This document shows positions 8,575 through 17,345 of a stretch of DNA of 64,000 bases, piece after piece. Position numbers and translations under genes: made by a program. Source of the DNA: CALLVY01 sp937899855 (GTDB taxonomy: Bacteria; Bacteroidota; Bacteroidia; Chitinophagales; Saprospiraceae); contig JBCBQC010000010.1 of the NCBI GenBank assembly GCA_039820405.1, positions 35,697-99,696 of the forward strand. Reading direction: 5' to 3'. The stretch's first letter is position 1; each line of letters starts with the position of its first letter. Below the pieces are notes generated by a model. The model searched no databases. It was not told the DNA's origin and was given only the letters and a program-made list of their open reading frames with translations.

Positions 8575-9459
8575 ATGGCGAAGTCTCCCAAGCTTCTGGT
8601 CTACATTGCGGGTTACGGTCGGAGTGGATCCACCTTGTTGGATACTGTCCTGAGTTCGCATCCGCAGCTCGAAGGGGTAGGGGAGATCAAATACCTTTTT
8701 CAGGAGGTGCTCGATCAAAAGCAGCTGCCGGCCATCTGGTCGACCGTATTGGAAGAGTTTGCGGCGCAGGGGGAAAACGATATTACCACGGCGAATCAGC
8801 TCACGCAGCGGGTGCAGCGGCCTTTTAGCCGTTCATCGGCGGTGGAGCGAAGCGCTTACAAAAAACTATGGCGGATCGTTTTGGATACGCTCCACCGGGA
8901 ACTGCCCGGCGTCATTTTGGTCGATTCTTCGAAAACGGCCTCGGATGCTTTTCTGCGACCGCAATTGCTGGAGGAAATGGGCTACGAACTTCGGATGATC
9001 CATCTGGTCCGCGCCCCGCAGGCGGTGATGTTTTCCCTGGGAAAGCGAGGATCCAATCGCTTGTTGGAAGCGGGCAAGACTGGGGAGGAGGCGATTCTGA
9101 CCGGTGGTGGCTTGCGTGCCCTGATCAATTGGACCTGGATCAATCTCGGGGTATGGTGGTACTACCGGCGTCGCCGACGGATCAAGACCTACACCTTGCG
9201 CTACGAAGATCTACTGACGGATACGGCCCGACGGCTGGCGGAAATTGCGGACTTTATTGGCGTTGATCCCGCGCCTTTTCGGGGCTTGGAGGAAGGCTTT
9301 GAGGTGAGTCCCGGTATTGGGGTTTCGGGCAATCGCATGCGGCGGGCGAGCCAAAAGATTACTTTCCGCCGGGAATCCAAGGGGGAATATTCCTTTTCCC
9401 TAGCCGAACGGATTGGCTTGCGATTGGTGCGCCCGGTTCGGAGACTGTTTAACTACTGA
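8575..9459 (+). CDS. Sulfotransferase family protein (5 of 5)
   Basis: 294 residues from the ATG at 8575; a GTG directly after the upstream stop (8569) is an alternative. The PAPS-binding loop is GYGRSGSTLL (13-22), followed by the VGEIKYLF segment common in Sulfotransfer_3 proteins. ILVDSSKTASDAFL and MIHLVRAPQAVMFSLGKRGS give the second binding region. No signal peptide or membrane segment is visible. It ends 3 bp before a GT4 gene. The basic C-terminus (RRASQKITFRRESKGEYSF) is unremarkable for the family. Confidence 0.85.
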   Translation: MAKSPKLLVYIAGYGRSGSTLLDTVLSSHPQLEGVGEIKYLFQEVLDQKQLPAIWSTVLEEFAAQGENDITTANQLTQRVQRPFSRSSAVERSAYKKLWRIVLDTLHRELPGVILVDSSKTASDAFLRPQLLEEMGYELRMIHLVRAPQAVMFSLGKRGSNRLLEAGKTGEEAILTGGGLRALINWTWINLGVWWYYRRRRRIKTYTLRYEDLLTDTARRLAEIADFIGVDPAPFRGLEEGFEVSPGIGVSGNRMRRASQKITFRRESKGEYSFSLAERIGLRLVRPVRRLFNY

Positions 9460-9462
9460 TAC

Positions 9463-10620
9463 ATGAAGAAACGCATCTTGCTGATTGAGCATACCTCTTC
9501 GGAGTTTATCATTTCGCGTTTGAAACTGGGTACTTTTTTGATGGAGCAGGGGCATGAGGTGTACGCCTTGGTGCCCGCGGGAAAGGAGGCGGACTTGGCC
9601 CACATTCGCCAGGCGGGTTTGCGACTGATCCCCTATCCCTACGAGCGCAATACCACCAGCCTGGGTGCCAATCTGCAATTGGTCCGCTTTTTTATTCGGG
9701 TCTTTCGCGAGCACCGTTTTGATTTGATTCACTCGTTTAAATTCCAACCCAACCTCTATGCCGTACTGGCGCGTCTCTTCTCGCCACCGAGTTTTTTGGT
9801 GCTGCACATCACGGGTTTGGGTTTGGTGTTTACCAAGGAGCGTTCGCTAAAGCTCCGGTTGTTCCAATTGGTGAGCAAACTCATTTTCCTCTTCAACTTC
9901 GTCTTCGCCAGCCGGATCATTTTTCAAAACCCGGACGACGAGGCGGATCTTTGGCTCACGTCTTGGTTTGGTCGCAAACTGACCGTTATTGAGGGGAGTG
10001 GGGTGGACATCGAAAAATTTGACCGCCGTCGCTTTGATCACCAAGCCATCAAGCAGTCCTTGTCGCTTTCCCCCGATCGCTTTATACTCACCTTTATCAG
10101 CCGCTTGGTGTGGCAAAAGGGCATCCGCGAAGTGGTACAAGCCGTGGAGGAACTGGGGCCAGCGCATCCGGCTTTACAGCTTTTGGTGGTGGGTGACAGC
10201 GATAAAAACAATCCCCAGGCGGTCAGCGATACCTACATTGCGGGCTACACCGATCACCCCAACATTCGCTTTCTCGGGCGTCGGAGTGACATTCCTGAAA
10301 TCTTGGCGATCACCGATCTTTACGTCTATCCCAGTTACTATCGGGAGGGGCTGCCCCGTACGGTCCTCGAAGCCTTGGCCACGGGCGTTCCCATCATTAC
10401 GACCGATATGCCGGGTTGTAACTTGACGGTTGAACAGGGGAAAAACGGCTACCTGATTGGCATTGAGGACGTGGAAGCCATCAAGGCGGCGATCCTTAGG
10501 ATTTACCAGTCGGGGCAGGCCAAGGCGATGGGCTGCGAAAGTCGTCGCCTGGTGGAGACCAAGTTTCAAAACAAGATTGTCTATCAAAAAATTTACCGCG
10601 TTTATCAGGAACTATTATGA
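9463..10620 (+). CDS. Glycosyltransferase family 4, CapM/PglA-like
   Basis: 385 residues. The N-terminal half contains the H-S-F-K-F-Q-P-N-L-Y and ITGLGLVF motifs seen in GT4 enzymes that add the second sugar to lipid-linked oligosaccharides. The C-terminal half has FISRLVWQKGIREVVQA, VVGDSDKNNP and the E-x7-E region YREGLPRTVLEALATGVPII. A related enzyme with HYTVKPNIY and ITGLGYTF is encoded at 13475-14605, so the two are probably paralogues acting at different steps. It ends with a 4-bp ATGA overlap to the next epimerase gene. Confidence 0.88.
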   Translation: MKKRILLIEHTSSEFIISRLKLGTFLMEQGHEVYALVPAGKEADLAHIRQAGLRLIPYPYERNTTSLGANLQLVRFFIRVFREHRFDLIHSFKFQPNLYAVLARLFSPPSFLVLHITGLGLVFTKERSLKLRLFQLVSKLIFLFNFVFASRIIFQNPDDEADLWLTSWFGRKLTVIEGSGVDIEKFDRRRFDHQAIKQSLSLSPDRFILTFISRLVWQKGIREVVQAVEELGPAHPALQLLVVGDSDKNNPQAVSDTYIAGYTDHPNIRFLGRRSDIPEILAITDLYVYPSYYREGLPRTVLEALATGVPIITTDMPGCNLTVEQGKNGYLIGIEDVEAIKAAILRIYQSGQAKAMGCESRRLVETKFQNKIVYQKIYRVYQELL

Positions 10621-11597
10621 TTACGAACAGCAACATTCTAATGACCGGTGGATCGGGTTTTATCGGTTCCCACTTCCACAATCTTATCCCACCGGACCAA
10701 ATCATCAATCTCGATTTGGTAGCCCCCGAATCGCCCAACGGATCCCAACACATCCGGGGAGACATCCGGGTGGCGGCGGAGGTAGAGCAAGCGCTGGCCA
10801 GTCGCCCCTGTGACCTCATCATCAGTCTGGCTGCCGAGCACAAGGATTTTGGGATCACCGAGCAGGACTATTTCCGGACCAACGAGTACGGTACCCAGGT
10901 GATTTGCGAGGCGGCTACTCGGCACGGTATCCAGCGGATTGTCTTTTACTCTTCGGTAGCCGTATACGGAAACAACAGCACACCTTCTCACGAGGAGATG
11001 AGTCCTCAACCGGCCAATCCCTACGGCGCATCGAAGCTGGCGGGGGAGCGCGTATTGGAAAAATGGGCGGCGGAGGATCCCAATCGGCGGGTGTTGATCA
11101 TCCGGCCGACGGTGGTGTATGGCGAGCGGAACGTCGCCAACATGTATCGTCTGATCGACCAGATCAATAAGGGGCGGTATTTCCACATCGGGGAAGGGGG
11201 CAACATCAAGTCCATCGCCTACGTCAAAAATTTGGTGGAGGGAACGATGTTTTTGTTGCGGCAATTGGAACCGGGGGTACACGTGTACAATTATTCCGAC
11301 GAGCCACAACTCTCCAGTCGTAAAATCGCGGAGACGATTCAGGAGGCACTGGGTAAAAAGTCGATGATTACACTACCGTACTGGCTGGTGTATACGATGG
11401 GGATTCCCTTTGACATTGCCATCAAGATTACGGGTAAGGACCTGCCCATTTCTACCAATCGGGTCAAAAAATTTTGTACGGAAACCTATCACCAGTCCAG
11501 CAAGATACGGGCAGCGGGTTTTCAGCCCAGCTACAACAACCTAGAGGGGCTGACCCGGATGGTCAAGTGGATGCAGGAGGATGCCGTAGTGGTCTGA
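10617..11597 (+). CDS. NAD-dependent epimerase/dehydratase (extended SDR)
   Basis: 326 residues. GGSGFIGSHF near residue 11 binds NAD(P), SSVAVYG provides the catalytic Ser, and NPYGASKLAGE holds the YxxxK pair. The exact reaction (4-epimerisation, 4,6-dehydration or reduction) is not predictable, because no subtype signature stands out. The AAEHKDFGITEQDYF stretch shows it belongs to the nucleoside-diphosphate-sugar epimerase group found in glycan clusters. It overlaps the GT4 gene by 4 bp and is the last gene of the first operon. Confidence 0.8.
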   Translation: MITNSNILMTGGSGFIGSHFHNLIPPDQIINLDLVAPESPNGSQHIRGDIRVAAEVEQALASRPCDLIISLAAEHKDFGITEQDYFRTNEYGTQVICEAATRHGIQRIVFYSSVAVYGNNSTPSHEEMSPQPANPYGASKLAGERVLEKWAAEDPNRRVLIIRPTVVYGERNVANMYRLIDQINKGRYFHIGEGGNIKSIAYVKNLVEGTMFLLRQLEPGVHVYNYSDEPQLSSRKIAETIQEALGKKSMITLPYWLVYTMGIPFDIAIKITGKDLPISTNRVKKFCTETYHQSSKIRAAGFQPSYNNLEGLTRMVKWMQEDAVVV

Positions 11598-11676
11598 GGT
11601 TTCGCGATTTTGTGTCAACCTATTTCAGGACAATACCTTTTATCCTATAATTTTTCTTATGTTAAGTAGCCTAAAC

Positions 11677-11720
11677 GCCTTTCAGTGGGTTTAGCCGCTT
11701 AGGGGCCCTTCTGGAAAGGC
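11677..11720. terminator. Possible stem-loop after the sulfated-glycan operon
   Basis: The gap between the last operon gene and the convergent Uma2 gene contains GCCTTTC (11677-11683) and its complement GAAAGGC (11714-11720), plus a nested CTAAAC/GTTTAG pair (11671-11676 and 11688-11693 region). No clear T-run follows, so this is only a candidate transcription end. Confidence 0.3.
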
Positions 11721-12257
11721 TTACCAAATTTTGGAAAAGTCGACGCTGAAGGTACAACGGCGGGTACGGAATTCAAAAGCGGGGCTTTCTTTGTGGAGGG
11801 TGGCGACTAGTTCGTAAGTACCTTGGTGGTGAAAGACTTCAATTGTCTCCGTCACCGGATCGACGATGAGGTAGTACGGCACGCCCTCTTCCTGGTACAA
11901 TTGGTATTTGAGCTCGCGGTCGTTATCCGCCGTTGAAGGCGATAGGATTTCGACCACCAGTTCTGGGGTATCGTCCAAATATTGGCCATCGGCTTCATCT
12001 GAGATTACGAGTAGGTCGGGCTGTAAAATGGTATGATCATCCAGGCGGTAATCGACGGGGATTACTGGAATACAGTTAGAAAACTGTTGCAGCGACTCTG
12101 TAAAGCACCAAGCGAGTTTAGTATTGATCTTTTGGTGCCTGAGGTTTGGAGATGGGGACATGGCAAAAGGAATTCCGCGGATCAACTCCCAACGGCCTTC
12201 CCAAGCTTCGTAGTCGCGATAGCTATAACGGGGAAGAAATCTTTCGGGAAGTGTCAT
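11721..12257 (-). CDS. Uma2 family (DUF820) PD-(D/E)XK nuclease-like protein
   Basis: 178 residues. It shows the Uma2 layout: an N-terminal YEAWEGRWELIRGIPFAMSPSP (usual E-L-x-x-G), then ILQPDLLVISD with the catalytic Asp, and TPELVVEILSPSTADNDRELKYQLYQEEGVPYYLIVDP with E-(I/L)-L-S-P-S and the downstream Lys. These are the acidic and lysine residues of the restriction-endonuclease-like fold. The family is abundant in cyanobacteria and some Bacteroidota and has no settled function. The gene stands alone on the minus strand between the sulfated-glycan operon and manC, so it is probably unrelated to both. Confidence 0.88.
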   Translation of the reverse strand: MTLPERFLPRYSYRDYEAWEGRWELIRGIPFAMSPSPNLRHQKINTKLAWCFTESLQQFSNCIPVIPVDYRLDDHTILQPDLLVISDEADGQYLDDTPELVVEILSPSTADNDRELKYQLYQEEGVPYYLIVDPVTETIEVFHHQGTYELVATLHKESPAFEFRTRRCTFSVDFSKIW

Positions 12258-12309
12258 TTGTTAATATTTTTTTGACAAATTAAGTAAAAAATCTAACAAC
12301 TTAAACTTC

Positions 12310-13416
12310 ATGGCCACAAATACCTACGTAGCGATCATGGCGGGTGGCATCGGTAGCCGTTTTTGGCCCGCCAGTCGAACAGCGCGTCCCAAACAGTTTT
12401 TGGATATCCTAGGAACGGGAAAATCCCTGATTCGGTTGACTTTTGAGCGCTTTTTGGACCTCTGTCCAGCCGAGAATATCTTTATCGTCACCAACGGCCG
12501 CTACCGCGATCTGGTCCGCGAACACCTGCCCGAATTGAGCGACAACCAAATCCTCTGCGAGCCCTCCCGCAACAACACCGGCCCCTGCGTCGCCTACACC
12601 GCCTTCAAACTCCACGCCCTCGACCCGGAGGCCAATTTTATCATCGCCCCCTCAGATCACATCGTCCTAAAAGAAAACGTTTTCGTCGAGGCCCTACAAA
12701 AGGCCCTGGCCTACACCGCCCGACACGATGCCCTGCTGACCCTCGGCGTTCGCCCTTCCCGACCGGATACGGGCTACGGCTACATCCATTTTGACCAACA
12801 GACCGTGGAACCCGCCGCCGCCAATGACAACATCGGAGGCGTCCACCGCGTCCTTAAATTTACGGAAAAACCGCAAATCGAAAAAGCGCGGACCTTTCTC
12901 GCCAGCGGCGACTACCTCTGGAACGCGGGTATTTTTGTCTGGCGCACCAGCAGCATCCTCGCCGCCTTCGAACGCCACGCCACGGAAATCCACCGCATTC
13001 TGTCCCGGGGCGCTACGGCCTATAATACCGCCGCCGAACAGGATTTTATCGACGAATACTACCCTACCACACCCAGCATTTCGGTCGACTACGCCATCAT
13101 GGAGAAGGCCGATAATATCTATACCATCCCCACCGATTTTGGTTGGTCCGATCTGGGTACCTGGGCTTCCCTCCACGCGGAGGGCCCCAAAGACGAGGCG
13201 GGCAACGTCGTCAGCGCCGGGGCCGTATTCCTCAACGACGTGAGCCAATCGCTCATCCGAGCTCCGGAGCACAAACTGCTCGTTCTGCGCGATTTGGACA
13301 ATTACATCATCGTCGATGAGGAGGATGTTCTCTTGATTTATCCCAAATCCAAGGAACAAGAAATTAAAGCCTTGACCAAGGAGATTGCGCAAAGCCGGGG
13401 TGAGCAGTTTTTATAG
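12310..13416 (+). CDS. manC: Mannose-1-phosphate guanylyltransferase
   Basis: 368 residues, the size of the monofunctional enzyme without the C-terminal isomerase cupin. The nucleotidyltransferase signature is MAGGIGSRFWPASRTARPKQFL at the N-terminus, followed by EPSRNNTGPCVAYTA, IAPSDHIV, GYGYIHF, FTEKP, LWNAGIFVWR and the C-terminal FGWSDLGTW. It makes GDP-mannose from GTP and mannose-1-phosphate, the precursor for mannose, fucose, rhamnose-D or mannuronate residues. It is preceded by the divergent Uma2 gene and followed after 58 bp by a GT4 gene, consistent with glycan biosynthesis. Confidence 0.92.
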   Translation: MATNTYVAIMAGGIGSRFWPASRTARPKQFLDILGTGKSLIRLTFERFLDLCPAENIFIVTNGRYRDLVREHLPELSDNQILCEPSRNNTGPCVAYTAFKLHALDPEANFIIAPSDHIVLKENVFVEALQKALAYTARHDALLTLGVRPSRPDTGYGYIHFDQQTVEPAAANDNIGGVHRVLKFTEKPQIEKARTFLASGDYLWNAGIFVWRTSSILAAFERHATEIHRILSRGATAYNTAAEQDFIDEYYPTTPSISVDYAIMEKADNIYTIPTDFGWSDLGTWASLHAEGPKDEAGNVVSAGAVFLNDVSQSLIRAPEHKLLVLRDLDNYIIVDEEDVLLIYPKSKEQEIKALTKEIAQSRGEQFL

Positions 13417-13474
13417 CTGAAAAATTAGTTTAATTTTACGCCCAACGAAAACTACCCTTAATACCAGCAAAAAG

Positions 13475-14605
13475 GTGCAACCTAAAACGGCGAAAATTGC
13501 TATTGTAGCCAATTCGACTTGGAACATTTACAACTTCCGGTTGAATGTCATCAAGTTATTGATACAAAATAATTTTGAAGTTGTCGTCATTGCACCCGTC
13601 GATCACTACATTTCCTACCTCAATCAATTTTCCGAGGTGCGCCACGTGCCCCTCCGGAGTCTGTCGCGCAAGAGTACCAATCCACTCAAAGACCTCAGTC
13701 TGACCCGCGAGTTGTACCAAATCTACTGTCGCGAAAGGCCCGATTTGGTGATCCACTACACGGTAAAGCCCAACATCTACGGGGGCTTTGCGGCGCGTCA
13801 GTGCGGCATTAAATACCTCTCCACCATCACCGGGCTGGGCTATACCTTTCTCCACGACAGCCTGATCCGCCAGCTGACCCAATGGCTGTACCGAATGGCC
13901 TTTCGCCACAGCGAAAAGGTGATTTTTGAAAATCAGGACGACCGACAATTGTTTATCGAGGAAGGAATCATTCGTCCCGAAGCCGGTATTTCCCTCAAGG
14001 GTTGTGGGGTCGATATCCAGTATTTTTCTCCCAATGGTTTTGTAAAACCTCCCGATACCCTGGTTTTTACCTTTATCGGTCGTCTGTTGTACGACAAGGG
14101 GATCGACGAGTTCGTACGGGCCGCCGCCCTGGTAAAAAAGGACTTTCCCGAAGCCGAATTCTGGGTGGTGGGGGATATCGACGAAGAGAATCCCGCGGCC
14201 ATCAGTCACGATCAGTTGCTGGCTTGGATGCAGAGTGGGGTCATCCGTTACTTCGGTCCTACCAGCGACGTCCGGTATTACATCAAGCAATCCGACTGCA
14301 TCGTCCTGCCCTCCTACCGCGAGGCCATCCCGCGGGTAGTGCAGGAAGGAATGGCCATGCGCAAACCCATCATCACCACGGATACGCCGGGTTGTCGCGA
14401 GGCGGTCGAGGAAGGCAAAAATGGCTTCCTGGTACCGATCAAGGATGCCGAAGGACTGGCCGCTGCCATGCGTCGTTTTCGCCAACTCTCCCCGGACCAA
14501 AAACACACCATGGGCCGGTACGGTCGTCAAAAAGCGGAACGCGAATTTGATGATCGGCTCATCTCCCGCCAAATTGTCGACATCATCGAAGCGGTCATTG
14601 CCTAG
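13475..14605 (+). CDS. Glycosyltransferase family 4, CapM/PglA-like (second copy)
   Basis: 376 residues with a GTG start at 13475; no ATG occurs in frame near the N-terminus, and the KIAIVANSTWNIYNFR segment right after it is the expected first beta strand. Motifs: HYTVKPNIYGG, ITGLGYTFLHD, FIGRLLYDKGIDEFVRAA, VVGDIDEENPAAI and YREAIPRVVQEGMAMRKPIITTDTPGC. These place it with GT4 enzymes that extend lipid-linked N-acetylated sugars. It resembles the enzyme at 9463-10620. Its 3' end overlaps the convergent SnoaL gene by 11 bp. Confidence 0.87.
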   Translation: MQPKTAKIAIVANSTWNIYNFRLNVIKLLIQNNFEVVVIAPVDHYISYLNQFSEVRHVPLRSLSRKSTNPLKDLSLTRELYQIYCRERPDLVIHYTVKPNIYGGFAARQCGIKYLSTITGLGYTFLHDSLIRQLTQWLYRMAFRHSEKVIFENQDDRQLFIEEGIIRPEAGISLKGCGVDIQYFSPNGFVKPPDTLVFTFIGRLLYDKGIDEFVRAAALVKKDFPEAEFWVVGDIDEENPAAISHDQLLAWMQSGVIRYFGPTSDVRYYIKQSDCIVLPSYREAIPRVVQEGMAMRKPIITTDTPGCREAVEEGKNGFLVPIKDAEGLAAAMRRFRQLSPDQKHTMGRYGRQKAEREFDDRLISRQIVDIIEAVIA

Positions 14606-15350
14606 CGCCCCGGTTGGGAATCTCCGCCATCACATCCCAGTGTTCGACGATCTTTCCCTGCTCCACTCGAAACAGGTCGTAAGTCCAATACGATTTTCCC
14701 ACCATCGTTCCCTCGGCCAGTACCAGTACAAAGTTTCCCTCCCCCAGTATCAAGTGTACCTTTTGGATTTGGATACCCATTCCCGTCAGAGCCATGGCCT
14801 GCATGGTTTTGCGAAAACCCGCCACGCCATCGGGCAATAGGGCATTGTGCTGCCAGTAGCGATCGCCATCGAAATAGGGGTCTACTGCCGCAAAATTTCC
14901 CGCTACGATAACGTTCCGATAGAAGCGTTCAACGAGGGCTTTGTTCTCCGCCGTTTGCTCCCGATCTGCCACGGTACGGGGCCCGTCGAGGGGGCTACGC
15001 CCGCTGACGCTTTTCTGAGGCAAGGGTTGCAGATTGTGCCAGTATTCCACAATTTTTCCGTCCACCAGTCGGTAAAGGCCCCAGGCAGCGCTGGGGGGAA
15101 AAGCTTCCGATCGCGCTTCGGAGTGCAGGGCCACCCAATCGCCATCGACCAATTGGCGGTGGATGTGGTGGGTCCACTGGCCACTAACCCGTAGGTAGGT
15201 GCTCAGGCCTTCCAGACCGGGGTCGATTTGGGGATGGTGTTGGATAAAGTGGGGGTGAAAATACTGATCAAGCTGGGTGATCTCGCCACGTTGAAGGACC
15301 CGATCGTAATAATCGAGGACGCGTTGGGTGTTGTTTTCTGGGGAGGACAT
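14595..15350 (-). CDS. Tandem SnoaL-like (NTF2-fold) protein
   Basis: 251 residues made of two SnoaL/ester-cyclase-type domains. The first (about 1-110) has NTQRVLDYYDRVLQRGEITQLDQYFHPHFIQHHPQIDPGLEGLSTYLR and GLYRLVDGKIVEYWHNLQPLP. The second (about 130-251) repeats the plan with NKALVERFYRNVIVAGNFAAVDPYFDGDRYWQHNALLPDGVAGFRKTM and DLFRVEQGKIVEHWDVMAEIPN. The paired G-K-I-V-E-(Y/H)-W endings show an internal duplication. The fold is used by small hydrolases, cyclases and non-catalytic binding proteins, so the reaction is unknown. No signal peptide is present. Confidence 0.82.
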   Translation of the reverse strand: MSSPENNTQRVLDYYDRVLQRGEITQLDQYFHPHFIQHHPQIDPGLEGLSTYLRVSGQWTHHIHRQLVDGDWVALHSEARSEAFPPSAAWGLYRLVDGKIVEYWHNLQPLPQKSVSGRSPLDGPRTVADREQTAENKALVERFYRNVIVAGNFAAVDPYFDGDRYWQHNALLPDGVAGFRKTMQAMALTGMGIQIQKVHLILGEGNFVLVLAEGTMVGKSYWTYDLFRVEQGKIVEHWDVMAEIPNRGARQ

Positions 15351-15514
15351 AGTAGGGAAGCTGGTTGAATCAGTAAGATATTGTTTTAAAACCTAAAGTT
15401 CAACGCGTGATCGCCCGAGGTACCGAGCGCTTTTTTTAGAGCTAAATTTCCCAAACCAGCGCAAGTTATTTCCCCGTAAGGCCTCTAAATGGACGTGTAT
15501 CAAAACGCTTGTCC

Positions 15515-16615
15515 ATGCCCCGTCTATCTTTTTTCCTGCTGTTCTTGCTTTCTTCCGGTAGCCTCCTGGCCTTCCGCATCGTCCATTGCGTGATGCAGGA
15601 AAGCCCCTGGTACGCCGATACCGACGGAGATGGCTTGGGGGATGCCACTACGGTCATGCTCAGCCACGCGCCACCGGTTGGTTTTGTCGCCAATGCCCAC
15701 GATGCGGACGATACGGATGGCAGTGGCAATTGCGACCACATCAAGGACAGCTTCACCCTCAATCTGGATCCCAGCTCCTGTACCGGACCCACCCCGCAGA
15801 ACAACGAATTCCAGATGATCGTAGATCGGGAAAATGAGTGGCGCATCATCTACAGCAATTCCATCCCCAACCACCCCACCGGTAGTTTTCCCAATGCCAA
15901 CAATCCCAATCGCATTCGCCCCCAACGCCGGACCTACCGGTTTCCCCTAAACCCCCAAACCCATACCCACCAGACCTCGCTAGTGGCCGAAGGCCATCCC
16001 ACGCATACCTTTGGCGTTTTGCTCAACGGTGTCGAGCTGGACCCCATCGCCGCCGAATGGTTTGGCCAGCGGGAAGTCCACCAACGCCACAACGCGGTTT
16101 GGAACAAATCCGCCCTCTCGGCGCACATCGATCTTGGGGAGGACTGTAATAATGCCCACGTCCAACCCTCCGGGAAGTACCATTATCACGGGGTACCGAC
16201 GGGATATTTGAAACAACTGGCGGTGGATGGGACTCGGATGGTGAAGATTGGCTACGCCGGCGATGGTTTCCCGATCTATTACAAGTACATCTACGCTGCG
16301 GATGGTCAAGGAATTGTGCCCGCTGGGTCGAGCTACCGGCTGAAGTGGGCCATCCGTGGGGGCGATGGTCGAACCGCACCGGATGGCTGTCCGGATGGTA
16401 CCTACGTACAGGATTACGAGTACCGTGCGGAATGGGGCCCCTTGGATGAATGCAATGGGATGTGGGGGAAAACACCGGAGCAACCGCGGGAATATTTTTA
16501 CGTCGTTACCGACAACTGGCCATCCTCCCCCATGTGCTTTTCGGGCCAGCCCAGCCGTGACTTCGCCCTGCCCCCTCGTGGACACCATCCGCGCCCCCAC
16601 CGTCGCATCAGATGA
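15515..16615 (+). CDS. Secreted YHYH domain protein with calcium-binding TSP3-like segment
   Basis: 366 residues from the ATG at 15515 (a TTG at 15509 is possible). A signal peptide is clear: MPRLSFFLLFLLSSGSLLA. Next comes WYADTDGDGLGDATT with PVGFVANAHDADDTD, a thrombospondin-type-3-like Asp-rich calcium site common in secreted Bacteroidota proteins. The rest is the YHYH domain (PF14240 type): HTFGVLLNGVELDP, DCNNAHVQPSGKYHYHGVPTGYL, GYAGDGFPIYYKY and the closing YFYVVTDNWPSSPMCFSG. YHYH proteins are extracellular with no proven function. The 3' end overlaps the convergent response-regulator gene by 8 bp. Confidence 0.85.
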   Translation: MPRLSFFLLFLLSSGSLLAFRIVHCVMQESPWYADTDGDGLGDATTVMLSHAPPVGFVANAHDADDTDGSGNCDHIKDSFTLNLDPSSCTGPTPQNNEFQMIVDRENEWRIIYSNSIPNHPTGSFPNANNPNRIRPQRRTYRFPLNPQTHTHQTSLVAEGHPTHTFGVLLNGVELDPIAAEWFGQREVHQRHNAVWNKSALSAHIDLGEDCNNAHVQPSGKYHYHGVPTGYLKQLAVDGTRMVKIGYAGDGFPIYYKYIYAADGQGIVPAGSSYRLKWAIRGGDGRTAPDGCPDGTYVQDYEYRAEWGPLDECNGMWGKTPEQPREYFYVVTDNWPSSPMCFSGQPSRDFALPPRGHHPRPHRRIR

Positions 16616-17342
16616 TGCCCTTGGCCTTCAACCGATTTAGAAAACCCTCGCGGAGTCGCTTGCTTACCGTCAGCCGGTGCGTATCCACGAGCACGGCATT
16701 GCCATTGACCTCGACCACCCGCTGGAGGTTGATGATGTGCGAACGGTGAATGCGGATGAAGTCGGTGCTGGGGAGCAGCTGCTCCATAAAACTGGTGGTT
16801 TGCAAGGCCAAAATAACGTCGTTCTGGGTGTAAATTTTAACGTACTCCCCGTAGCTTTCGACGAACAAGATTTCTCCATACGCGACCTTTACCATCTTGC
16901 GATTGGTCTTGACGAAAAAGTAGTCGCTGGCCGTAGGAATGGCGGGGGCTAGAGGTGGATTATCCTGGTCCTGAAATCTTCGAAATTGGATCAACTCCAT
17001 GGTTTTATCCATGGCGCGGCAGAAACGGCGAAAGGAGATCGGCTTGACCAAATAATCGGCAATGTCGAGGTCAAAGCTTTCGAGGGCGTACTCAGAATAA
17101 GCGGTGGTAAAAATCGTGACCGGTGGTTGTTTGAGGGTCTTGAGCAAGTCGATGCCGGTGAGGTCATCCATCTGGATATCGGTCAGCAAGATATCGACCG
17201 GGGTACTGTTGATCAGGCGCTTGGCATCCAGGGCATTGCTCGCCAGGGCGACGACTTCGAGCTCGTCGATTTTGGCGACGTAGCTGGCCAGTAGGTCCCG
17301 GGCGGGTTCTTCATCGTCGACGATTAAGACGCGGTATTTCAT
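16608..17342 (-). CDS. LytTR-family response regulator
   Basis: 244 residues. The receiver domain (1-~120) has the acidic pair in VDDEE, the phospho-acceptor Asp in DILLTDIQMDD, the Thr/Ser switch in IFTTAYSEYALES and the Lys of YLVKPISF. The C-terminal LytTR DNA-binding domain (~140-244) has DYFFVKTNRKMVKVAYGEILFVESYGEYVKIYT and the FIRIHRSHIIN motif. Its kinase is encoded directly upstream with a 3-bp gap, so the two form a LytS/LytR-type pair. The regulated promoters are not visible; the family often controls surface or metabolic genes. Confidence 0.93.
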   Translation of the reverse strand: MKYRVLIVDDEEPARDLLASYVAKIDELEVVALASNALDAKRLINSTPVDILLTDIQMDDLTGIDLLKTLKQPPVTIFTTAYSEYALESFDLDIADYLVKPISFRRFCRAMDKTMELIQFRRFQDQDNPPLAPAIPTASDYFFVKTNRKMVKVAYGEILFVESYGEYVKIYTQNDVILALQTTSFMEQLLPSTDFIRIHRSHIINLQRVVEVNGNAVLVDTHRLTVSKRLREGFLNRLKAKGII

Positions 17343-17345
17343 GAG

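Noticed and set aside
12258..12309. Exact -7 promoter element between the Uma2 and manC genes
   Set aside because: The region is AT-rich with near matches on both strands, but none has the exact TAnnTTTG pattern, so no promoter was called.
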